Shown piece after piece: positions 1-10,900 of a stretch of 64,000 nucleotides of DNA (within the stretch, counting starts at the first letter, position 1; the number at the start of each line of letters is the position of its first letter). A model generated the notes under the pieces. The model searched no databases, was not told the origin of the DNA, and saw only the letters and a list, made by a program, of their open reading frames with translations. The DNA comes from Taxillus chinensis (lineage: Eukaryota; Streptophyta; Magnoliopsida; Santalales; Loranthaceae): NCBI GenBank assembly GCA_023512835.1, contig CM042086.1:15946309-16010308 (forward strand). The letters run 5' to 3'. Made by a program: the position numbers and the translations under genes.

Positions 1-617
1 GAGAATTGATTAAATGAAGAGTTCATTTTTGTAATTCATTGAAATAATTTGGAATTTGATTTTGTTAAGTCGAAAGTTTGTAATTTGTAAATGAAACTAA
101 CAAATACTATTCTGGATGATTTTATCGGATAATTAAGAATTCGAATTCAATTGATGCAAAACATTCATTCCAATTTATAAACTCATGTTAATTTAAATTT
201 CTCTTCTTATCTAAAATCAATACTCATGCATGAATTAGCATATCAAGTGATCTAATCATATATAAACCCTAACTTAGGAGACGCGCAACTTATTAAATGC
301 TTAAGTTGTTTGAGTGTAAATTGACATCACACCAGTCTTAACTTTTTTTTTTTTAGTTTTATTGGAATTAAAACTTTCATTTGGTATGGGATTAATAAAA
401 TTTTAAAGTGTAATTAAAAGAAGCTTCACTTGTGTGGTGTGGAGAGTTGCCGGTGCAATTATGTAATGTAAAAATAAAATAAAATTTGTGCATACCCATA
501 TTTAATGCTATTTTTAGTGGCTACATATGTATCATGCTATTTTTAGTGGCAACTCAAGCATTGCATGCTAAATCCCCGACCCTAGTGTTGTACAAGGAAT
601 TTTGTTGGTATTTAGCC
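1..617. other. AT-rich upstream flank, no gene seen
   Basis: AT-rich sequence with short homopolymers. A short open frame begins near 486 and overlaps the start of the next gene in another frame, but it has no recognisable domain. The stretch is probably the distal promoter of the gene starting at 758. Confidence 0.5.
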
Positions 618-620
618 GAG

Positions 621-689
621 GCGATTGTTTTGGGCCCAGCCCAATACGAAGCAGAGAAGGCGATTGTTTTGGGCCTGGCCCAAAACGAA
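621..689 (+). promoter_or_regulatory. Duplicated GGCCCA promoter block
   Basis: Two imperfect copies of a block beginning GCGATTGTTTTGGGCC lie at 621-650 and 660-689, 39 bases apart. Each holds back-to-back TGGGCC/GGCCCA motifs, which match site II elements bound by TCP factors in promoters of broadly expressed plant genes. The block lies 70-140 bases before the ATG at 758, so it is probably core-proximal promoter or 5' leader. The repeat is seen directly; TCP binding is inferred. Confidence 0.5.
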
Positions 690-757
690 GAATCTGATCG
701 TTTCTCAAGTATCGTTTCCCAACCGAAACAAAGAAGGCGATCGCTCTATCGCAAAAA

Positions 758-3373
758 ATGTGGGAAGGAGATCTCACCGAGTCGGAAAAGGAAGAAAATG
801 ATTCGGACTCAAGCGCAAGCGAGCGGAAGAAGAATAAGATGACAGCATACGAGGAGCAGAGGTTGTCCAGAATCAGAGAGAACCAAGCCAGATTGCAGGC
901 TCTGGGTCTGCCCAAAATGGCCTCTTCTTTGATGGGTCTGCGTCAAAATGAGAGCAAGAAGACGAGCCTGAGAAAAGGGAAGGCAAAAATGGTGGAGGAC
1001 GAAGACTACAGACCGCTTGTTGGAGAAGTGGATGGTTCGAGTTCTTCAAGTGTAGGAGATGACAACGATGACGATGAAGATGATGAGTTTGTGGGTAGTG
1101 AGAAATATGGGTCTCGTTCTGCGAAGATGGTTGGTGATCTACACTGTGTTCTGTTTCTTTATTTCGGTTGTTCATTTATCAGTCGTTACTTCTGATCATG
1201 GGCTATGTTTGATTCTGGGTCCTGTAGAATTGTTATATAATTCTCTCGTTTCTCAACTACGTCGAGAAAAATAAGCTTGCTTCGAAAATCATGAAAACTG
1301 TGTTTAATTCAAAGCAGGCACTCGTTAATTTAATGAGAGTTTTTGGTTGTTTGTGCTGTTCTTAAGATGATTAACGGTTATGTTTTACCTCTTTCCTTGA
1401 TAATTCCTTTGTAGCAGAATAACAAAAACAAAAACAACATGATGTAATATGTTGGTGTATCTGATTTATATTTGATTGATTCTGGTAAGGAGTCGCAGTT
1501 CGATTCAGTAAATATTATATATTTCATTGGTACTAGTGTGTCATTGTAGTTGATGTTTACATTATAGTTTTGAATCACAGCTTGCGCAGTTCGCCCTCTT
1601 TGGTGCAAAGAAAGTTCTACAGTTCTTCTGTTGTGCTTGTGTGTGAGTTTTTGAAACAGGGACGGAGAGAGATTTGATATCATTCATGACTTACATGCCT
1701 GAATTGTTGTATAAAACAAATAAAACCTTGAACTTCCCCTGAATGAGATATGATCACAGCTGTTGTGCCACTGCCCCAAATTTATTGAAAGAAATCCCTA
1801 TATTCCACATATAACATATTGTATAAATCGTGATGAAAAAAAATACCATTCCGTTGTTTTGTTCCTCACTGTATTGACTGTCAGGTCAATCAGCTTATCC
1901 CTGCTGTAATGAAGCACACAATCCACCAAATGTTCTGCATGTGTCTTCACTTTTGGGTATTGAATGCTTTCTGAATTGTTTTGTGTGCACCAACAATTTT
2001 ATTTTCTGATTTTTTAATTTATCAGAGTTAAAAATTTTCAGATGAAGAACAAAAATTCAAAATCTAGGAAAAAAGTTTCCATCCAGAAGTTATTGAACAA
2101 TTCAGATGTCATTGATGATGATAAGGACTTAAAGCAAGTAAGTTTTGGAAGACCGAGTGCATTCATCTTCCTGTTGGGTTTCAGACTCAAATTTCACAGT
2201 TAAAGTCAGATTGGTTGGTAAGTACTAGTACAATCTATCCTAATTAGACACTCTTGATTCTTCTTCATGCTTATGCAGGCAATCGCTCTTTCACTTAAAG
2301 AATTTGCAGGAGTTTCAAATAACAGCGGTAGGTCTTCTCATAACTCCAATGATGCAGTTAAAATAGATAGTAATAGTGACAGAAATGGAAATGCTATCAA
2401 GGAAGATTCTGGAAAGAGAAAAAAGGAAAAAACCGGTATGTTTCTGGTTTTAGTGGCTGCTTTTCCTTCAAGCTGTCGTGTACATTTCTCTCCATCCCTT
2501 GGTATTTATTTATGTGTTTTGTTTTCCTCCTTTTCACTTCCTACAGATAAGTAGTCGTGTGCAAATGACCGAAGATGAAGTGATTTTACACTTTTTCCAG
2601 TTTGATGGTAATTTCATCAACACCTTGTTAAGGTTTTTTTTTTTGTGCCTTTATGTAATAGAATGACCTGGATGGTTGCGATCAGTTTTTCTTGGTTTTG
2701 ACATGGTTTTCTAGTTGTGAGATAAATATATAGAAATTGAACCTGCAACCTGTTAATTAGTTTTTCATGATTGGTTCTTTAATTTTCATGGTATGGAAAT
2801 TTACCACGTAACAGCATCATTTTAGATAGAATGTATCTGACAATTCTCTCTGCCTTTTTGAAACTTTTTTTTTTCTGGGTTAACGGATGTGATTGTTAAG
2901 GGCGAATGTTGGCCTAAGGGTAAAGTTATTGCCTTAATTATGACCCGGAGGTATCGGGTTCGATTTGCAAAAACAGCCTCTTGCTAAAATGTAAACGAAG
3001 GCCACATACAATTGATTTAAGTGTGGCCCAATTCCTTCCTAAATTCCGTACATAGTGGGAGATTTGTGCACCAGGTTTACCTTTTTTTTAAAAAGAACTA
3101 ATGTGATTATTGTTTTATTGCAGAAGCAGGGAAGGATAGCATAAACCTAAGAGACCTTAAAAGAGTAGCGATGGCTCACGATTTTATGTGGTCAGACAAA
3201 GAGATGGCTGATATGATCAATTGCTTTGATAACGATGGAGATGGGAAGGTCAGTTGTTGAATTAGAGCTGCAGGATTGTTGTGGTGGTGTTGTCTAACTA
3301 GTTTCATCTGCAGCTTAATCTAGATGACTTTTGGAAGATTGTCAGGCGATGTAACATGATTCATCCGGTCTAA
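758..3373 (+). CDS. UIM and single EF-hand protein, five exons
   Basis: Exons read as 758-1129, 2042-2137, 2279-2435, 3124-3248 and 3314-3373; all junctions are GT-AG and the frame is kept, giving 269 residues. The N-terminus is acidic and Ser-rich, with a conserved-looking block AYEEQRLSRIRENQARLQAL near residues 30-50 and an Asp/Glu run near 105-115. Exons 2 and 3 together encode DKDLKQAIALSLKEF (about residues 151-165), a classic ubiquitin-interacting motif. Residues 244-255 form an EF-hand loop, DNDGDGKLNLDD, with Asp rather than Glu at position 12, followed by a hydrophobic C-terminal helix. The loop is split by an intron after Lys250. From family knowledge the protein should bind ubiquitin and Ca2+; a nuclear site is suggested only by its basic clusters. 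Its exact function is unknown. The start is the first ATG giving this frame. Confidence 0.8.
2887..3111 (+). mobile_element. Au-type SINE with target-site duplication
   Basis: The element body runs about 2898-3100. It has the tRNA-like start GGCCTAAGGGTAAAGTT (box A region), a box B-like GGGTTCGATTT, the hallmark AACAGCCTCTTGC, then GGGAGATTTGTGCACC and a terminal T run. These match the plant Au SINE family as I know it. It is flanked by 11-base repeats ATGTGATTGTT (2887-2897) and ATGTGATTATT (3101-3111), one mismatch apart, marking insertion by target-primed reverse transcription. It lies in sense within intron 3 of the UIM/EF-hand gene. Many substitutions from the consensus indicate an old copy. 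Confidence 0.88.
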
Positions 3374-3635
3374 AACCACGATTAGCCTGATAGGTATGAT
3401 CATTTTGGAGGCATGTGATAAACTGGTGCTTTTTTAGCTGCTCTAGTTTGATTGTTAATGTATGCATTGGTTGTTACCTTTCATGCTATGAAGGGCTTAG
3501 AAGCGTTATTATGATGGCGAAGAGCAGTGGAACATGTTTTTTGGGGGGCAAAAGTTGAAGGGATTCTAGCTCCTGAGATGGAGAAGCTGTGGAATATTCC
3601 TTTCAGGATTGTATGTTAGTATGTTACGCAATTAA

Positions 3636-3641
3636 AATAAA
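3636..3641 (+). terminator. Putative poly(A) signal
   Basis: AATAAA lies about 265 bases past the stop codon at 3371-3373, followed by a T-rich stretch. It is a plausible polyadenylation signal of the UIM/EF-hand gene; plant poly(A) signals are loosely defined, so this is tentative. Confidence 0.4.
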
Positions 3642-3719
3642 TGGAATGTAAATATTGTTTGTTGCCTTAAATGTTGAGTGTCGCATATTCAAATATGTTA
3701 AATTAAAACTTAGTAATAT

Positions 3720-4345
3720 TGAGCTGCAAACGAGTTTAGCCGAGTCGAGTAGTAAGGTGTTTGAACGTGTTCATTATTATTTCTTAACGAATCGAACCGA
3801 ACGTGAACTTTAAATTATGATGTTCATAAACTTTTCACGAACGTTATTTTGTTGTCTACGAACGTTCACGAACCCGTGTTCATAAATTTGTTCACGAATA
3901 CTTACGAACATAATTATAAAATTATAAAAGTCTGTAAAAAGAATTTATACCGTAAACTTATTAAAAAAATATAATTAATTAATTATTAGGTTGTGTTATC
4001 TTTGATTAATATATTCAAATAGTTTATTAAAATTTTATAATAATAATAATATACAAATATATGTTTATTAAATTATATTTAGTGAAATAATTTTTATACA
4101 TATTATTTGATTTGTAAATTTTTTATTCACAAATAATTTTCACGAACACGAACGATATTAACGAACTGTTCGTGAACACTTGTTCATGAATATTTGCGAA
4201 CTTGTTCACGAATATAACAATGATGTTTGTGAACTGTGCACTGAACATTACTATTCTTTAACGAATAAACATAAATGATCTTTTTACCGAGCCAAACGCG
4301 AGCTTGTTCATGAACGTTTAGTTCATTTATAGTCCTGTTTATTAA
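3720..4345. repeat. Dispersed repeat with TTCACGAAC motifs
   Basis: Both ends are crowded with TTCACGAA/TTCGTGAAC-like motifs in both orientations (3765-3920 and 4130-4330), around an AT-rich core. The left end has AACGAATCGAACCGAACGTG and the right end ACCGAGCCAAACGCGAGC in similar surroundings, so the element can fold on itself. This looks like a non-autonomous DNA transposon or foldback-type repeat. No coding capacity or clear target duplication was found, and the class is unknown. Confidence 0.45.
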
Positions 4346-7300
4346 ATTGAGAGTTAAAAAATGTTTGGTAAGCATTGTGATGGTTTTTAAAAATGGTGCG
4401 GATTTATTTTAATTTAATAATAATAAAAAAATAAAATTAATTTTTAAAAATGGTGACTTTTGTAGTTATTTTTAAACTTTATTTTAAAATATTTTATTAT
4501 TATATTATTTGATTTCATTAAATATTATTTTAAAGAAATTAACTCAATTTTTAAAAATATATATTTTAAAATTTTTTATCTTATTAAATACATACATTAT
4601 TTTGAAATTATAATTTAATATGAATTCAGAAAATAAATTATATAAATTAAAATTCATATCAAATAGTACTTATAGAGTTTAAATCAAAAGTTCACTGAAA
4701 AGTTGAAACTAGTTTAACTACATTGGCAAGTTTTAGTATTTAAATTTTACATTTATGACATGAATTTTTAATTATGAGCTTTTTTATACACTTAAATTGG
4801 AAAAATCGTGTTGCTCTTTTAAAAGCACTAGTGGCATGCTTCCTAAAAAATTCTGTTTCTTAATATTTTTGAAAAAAAAAAAGTTGAAACGGTTATAAAA
4901 TTATTTTCACAACAGATGTCTTATGTTTAACTTTTTCTTTTATATTTGTATGGTATTTTTGTATATTAGGAAGTATTGTTTACATATTATAATTATTAAA
5001 TTATATATACAAAATTCCTCACATTTCTATTTTGTGTTTTTCATAACATTCACTTTTATTTCATATTAAATTATACAGGAAAAATTATTAAATATAATAT
5101 AATATAATATATTGTTTTAATAATATAAAGAGATATTTAAAAAATATATTATGGTGTATATTTGTATATGAAAATAAAAAGTATTAAATATGTAATTTTA
5201 AGAAAAATTAATGGGTAGCTAATGTGAGTGCCCTTAATATAATATGACGATGCATGTAAATACAAGTAAACATAAAATAAACACAAGTTCCATAACATAT
5301 CCATCCCTATCTTTTGTGAGCAATAGGCACTATCATGAATTGTATAAAATCTAGTTAGCAAAATACTTTATGTAATTATTGCATGTCCTATAGTAGCTCT
5401 CCATTCAATAACTTAACGATGGAGCATACTATGAATGTATGACCCCTACCATATTACGCAATCGATCCATGTTTAGTGAACATAACATCTTAATTATCAT
5501 GACAAAATAGAAAATACACCTAAACTAAAAAGCAACCAATATGAAAAATTGACATTACTGCTTCATACATTGTTTGCTTTTCCTCACCTATTACTTTTTA
5601 ATCCCCATTGAAATAACAGAGGCAGATATTATAGAGATCATGATCAGTGTGACCGACATAGGATGATTATATGGAATTTTGAAGACTATTCATATGAATA
5701 TCATACTTCAATCAAATAAATTGTTCTTTGTGTGATGTTTGATAAGTGTATTTAAAACATGGTTGGGATCAACTTACAAAAACACAGTTGAATATTTTCT
5801 TACCTAAATTTATACCATATAGTTAACCTGTTCATCCACTATGTTGGTTACTTTAACATGGGTGAGTTATCTTTCTCCTTAATAGTGTTGAGCAAATATT
5901 CGGATAAAGTACACTTTAAAAAAAATATGACAAAAATCAAAACTCTTTTGAACTGGTATTCAACTATTAAATTATACTCCTTGATATATTAGATTCGTTA
6001 GTACAAGTTTACTTTTTTTGCAATTATGGAATTTTAAACTTAGAGAAATTATAACAATTATAGTTTTAGATTTTTTTTGACTTAAGCAAGTTTCGATATC
6101 GAGTTTATTAAATTTTGGACTTAGACTATTGGACTTTAGTATTAAGTTAAGTTAACCATCTAATTAACAAGAAGTGTAGACTTAAGTGAATACTGAGAAT
6201 GAAGTCAAGTAATATGGCCAAACCAAATGCTCTAAAATGTTAACATGTATTGATGTACCGAAGACAATGGAATCAACACTTAAACAGATAGAATTAATAA
6301 TTAAACACACAAGAGATAGAACATTTGGGATTGAGCCCAATCCCTATGAAAACATATTAAGCCATGGACATGAGAGATTTAAGCATTCATAATGAAAAAC
6401 TAAATATAGATTACATTATCAAGGAAGAGATTTGGCTTATCACGATATTTGGGAGCATTCCTCATTTGTAATCCACAATAAATGCCCCCAAATCAAAGCT
6501 TTAATCTTAAATGAAAAAAAAAACTAAACTAGGATTTTAAGGTTTCAAGGGCAATCAAGGTATAACTGATAATTCCCCTAAAATGACCCCATATGTTATG
6601 CATATGTGTCATTTTAAAAAGATTTGAAATAAAAAATTACAAAATTCACTCTCGTGGATGCCAAGATACTAATTATTTGGTTGTAATGTGCATAAACTGT
6701 ACATGTTCACTACTTCCATAGTGCATGTAGCTCAATCTAATTTCAGGTATGATTCCCCTTCAAATACACTCATTTTTGCCTTCAAAATATAAAGTATCGA
6801 ACCCTCACACTCCGCACATAAAATTTACATAGAAATGTGTTTTAGACTGCTAATGTTTACTAAACTAAAATAATTTGCAATGAAATAACCTAAACATGCT
6901 ACCAACTATAAAATATCTTAATCAAAACAAACAAATCAATACAATATAATTTCAGGAAATTTTCAATCCAATATATATATATATATATATAAATATTAAT
7001 GTATATTTATATATATAAACACAAACATGTTCCCACTATGCTCGTAACCTAATCTAACTTCAAAGTATATTTATATACGTAAACACAACTGTTGTCTCCT
7101 CTAACACCCGTTAGATCCAAATCTGATCACGTCATCACTCCTTTGTTAGCTTTAGACCTCATGATCTCCAATGGATCAACATCACAGAGGTGTAAAGGAC
7201 AACCACTACTATCGTAAAAAACCTACCCACTATTAACTTTTGTTGATGGCATTCAGCGACCAGTTATGAGTATTGTTATATGCGATTTTACCGTGCAAGT

Positions 7301-7908
7301 TTTGTGTACTACTGTTCTATGGTAGTGTATCATTTAAATCACATGTTACTATAGGTTGTGCGCAACCTTTTGCCATACGGGGCACGCCATATGTTTGTTT
7401 GGACTTTTTGAGTAAAAAAAATCAAAAACAATAGAAATAGTTATTACCTTGAAAGCAAAAACCGAAAAATGCCAATAGCTTTCAAACTTTAAAAAAAGTC
7501 AGAATGTCGTTTTCCAAATAATTAATTGTTAACGCATTTTATTTTTTGACCAAGACAAGAATTTGGTTTCCATCGACCACTTACTCGTATTATTATTATT
7601 TTTGTGTACTTTTTGTTGTTGTTGTTATTTTTTTTATTTAAAAGTTTATACAAGTATTTTAAAATTGTTCAAAAACTAATTAAGGCATGCCGTGCGAGAG
7701 GAAATAAAAGCTTGTTTTGTTTTGTTTTTGTCTGTTTTTTTTGTTTTTGTTTTTGTTTTTTAATTTTTTTTACGCATCTGAGTGGCAAGTGGCGCCCAGA
7801 GAGCAACGGGCACGCACTAACCACGCAGCTCCCACCGCTTTTCGCAAAGCCACCACAACACACGCACACACTCTTCTTCTTCCTCCCCCCTCCCACCCAC
7901 CCTGGAAA
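4346..7908. other. AT-rich intergenic region
   Basis: Very AT-rich DNA with (AT)n at 6970-6990 and no credible gene. The last 150 bases (about 7760-7908) become C/CT-rich and are probably the promoter and 5' leader of the gene starting at 7909. A T-rich run (GTTTTT repeats, 7715-7770) lies just upstream. Confidence 0.5.
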
Positions 7909-10900
7909 ATGTCGAGACCCCTCTCTCTTCCCTCCATGGACGTCCACCCAATCATCGATTCTCTCACCTCTCACATCTCCCTCTATCACCTCTCCTCCTC
8001 CTCCTCCTTCACAAACCCTAACCCTAACCCTAACCCTCGATCCTCCGTCCTCAAATGGTTCTCCTCCCTCACTGTCCACCAGCGCCGCGCTCACCTCACC
8101 GCCGTCGACCCCGATTTCGTCCGCCTCCTCCTCCGCATGGAAGCCAAGATCCGAGCTCACGGACCCGGCCTCTTCATCGTCCTCCCAGATCTCCCCTCCC
8201 GCGGAGGAGGCGGCGACCGCGAAAACCTCCCCACTCTCTGCTTCCGCAAGTCCCATGGCCTCCTCGCTCGCGTCTCCGGCCGAAACGCCCCACAGTTGTC
8301 GCTTCGCCGTTCCGTTCAGCTCTTCGGGTCCAGGGAGGGAGAGGACACGAGCAAGGAGCGGTGCTGGGGCTCCGAGGGGCTCGATTCCATGACCCTTTGT
8401 GAGGATTTTGTCTCCAATGTGGATGAGTTCGTGGCCGCGATGGATGCAATCTCCAACGGGGGATTTCTGATGGGGGAGGAGAGCGGGCTGGGCGCCGATT
8501 GGGTTGAAATGAAGTGGCTTAAGGCCAAGGGGTATTACTGTCTGGAGGAATTTGCGGCAAACCGGTTTGAGGTTGCGTTGAGGTTGGCATGGCTGAGCTC
8601 TAGCAGCAATTGTAAAAAGAGGGCGCCCAAGTTGAAGGAGAAGGCGACCGTGTCTGGTGTTGCGGTCAACGTGTTCTGGAGAAAAAAGGGTAGCATGGAC
8701 TGGTGGGGATCTTTGGATGCTTCCATGCAAAGGAAGGTGTTTAAGGTGTTTTTGGGAACAGGAGCAAAGTCTCTGGTACCCACTTTTCTACTCCCTTTCA
8801 ATTATCCCGTGCATAGATAATATCTTCAGTCACAGTTGTCTTTTTGGACGTAGTTGGCGACAATAATAGCAAGTATTCTAGAAAATAATTTGGCCTCTTT
8901 TGGAAATTTAATGCAATCCGGAGTCTGGACCAAAATTTGTATTTGATCGGAAGGATCATAATGCTGTATTGTCCATGGCTATTTGGGCCCTTTCACTGTG
9001 CAATGTAGATTGACGAGAAAATACAGTAGTTCTAATCAGGTTTAACCCCACATTTGTAGTGTATAATCCAACTCTATGTAGTTCACTTCAGCCACTTTGT
9101 GTTGCTTTTAACAGACTGCTACTATATTATTATCCAATTTGGAGTCATTGTTCTCTTTCGTTGCTTAAAAGACATGTGTTGGGGTTGCATGTTTTGTTGC
9201 ATTTACTATTCCTCTACTTTTTGGTGTGTCACGTAATAGGCTAGAGATCTTTATATTCACATGGTTGTACCATAGAACAAAATCTAAGCCAATTGGGTTT
9301 ACTGAATGTATTTACCTTTATAAGGTAGCTGCCAAGGCCCCAACTTAGCTGAAAACTTCTTAAAATTGGATAGTAGTAGAAAATAAGAGAGAAAAATAAA
9401 TCTTTCTTATTATTGATCATATTAGATGAATGATTACATACATATACACACACAATTATGATGACCTAAATTAGAAAATAAACTTATTTAGGAAATTACT
9501 TAATTACAAAATATATAACAACTAATTAATTGATTACAACATATATGACAACTAATGAATTGACGATTCTTTCTAATTTTCTTCCTCAAGTTGGCGTAAA
9601 GATATCACATATGTCCGACTTGAACAAAGCCATATGGAAAGAAGCATTAGTAACCGCATGAGTCATCACATCAGCCAATTATTCTGCTCTCTTAATGTAT
9701 GAAACCTCTATTACACTAAAATTTAGATTATCCTTAATGTAATTTTTGTTAAGTTCAATATACTTGATACAATCATGCCATACTGGATTATTAGTTATCT
9801 CGATAGCAGCTATGTTATCACAAAAGAGCATTACTGGCTTCTGAGGATCATAACCAAGGTCTTGCAAAAGAATATGTAGCCATGTAAGCTCTTGAGTTAC
9901 ATGATGAAGAGCACGATATTCGGCTTCTGTACTAGATAGAGAAATCACATTTTGTTTCTTATTCCGCCAAGTTATCAGATTACCACCCAGAAATGATATA
10001 TATACTGAAGTTGACTTTTTGTCTAATTTAGATCCAGCAAAGTCAGAGTCGGTGTATTCCATAATGTCTAAGTATCTATGCCTGGAGAACAGAATACCTT
10101 TGCTTGGAGAAGACTTCAAATAAGTCAGAATACAGTTCACAACACTCATATTGATCTCTCGGATTATAGATGAATTGGATCACAGTACTAACTACATACT
10201 GAATATTAGGTCTAGTGTGAGTCAAATAGATTAATTTTCATACTAACCTCTGATATGTCTTTTTATTCGTTGGAACCTGATCAAGATAGATAGTTAGACT
10301 ATGGTTCATCTCAATAGAAGTATTAGCAGGTGCGCAAGCCGAGTTACCAGTTTCAATAAGGAGGTCTAGAACATACTTCCGTTGATAGAGAAAAATTTCC
10401 TGTTTGGATCGGGATACTTTAATGCCAAAGAAGTATTTTAAATCTTCCAAGTCTTTCATCTCAAACTCCTTCGTCAAATAACAACAAAGCTTTTCTATAT
10501 GTAATAATCATATCATCAAGATAAATAAGTAGCAATGTAATATCATCACATTCTCTTTTATAGAACAGAGTGTGATCATCCAAAGTTTGCTTGAAATCAT
10601 ATCCCCGTATTGAAATGCTCAATTGGCTAAACTAAGCCCTTGGTGATTATTTCAAATCATATGCCGTCTTCTTTAGCTTGCATACCTTTGATTCTTTTGG
10701 TGTAAAATCAGGAGGATCTATATACACCTCTTTTATCAAATCACCATGGAGAAAGACATTCTTTACATTAAACTGGCGTAATGGCCAACATAAGTTAGCT
10801 GCAAGAGATAAAATAACTTTAAAAGTACTCATCTTAGTCACAGGAGTATAGGTTTCTTGGTAGTCAATCCCATACGTTTGAGTATAACCCTTGACAACTA

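Noticed and set aside
2547..2600. Extra exon of the UIM/EF-hand gene after CTTCCTACAG
   Set aside because: In the required phase it meets a stop at once; joining 2435 directly to 3124 keeps the frame.
7669..8730. Long minus-strand open frame (353 codons)
   Set aside because: It is the antisense shadow of exon 1 of the nucleotidyltransferase gene; the plus frame splices correctly and continues into the conserved protein.
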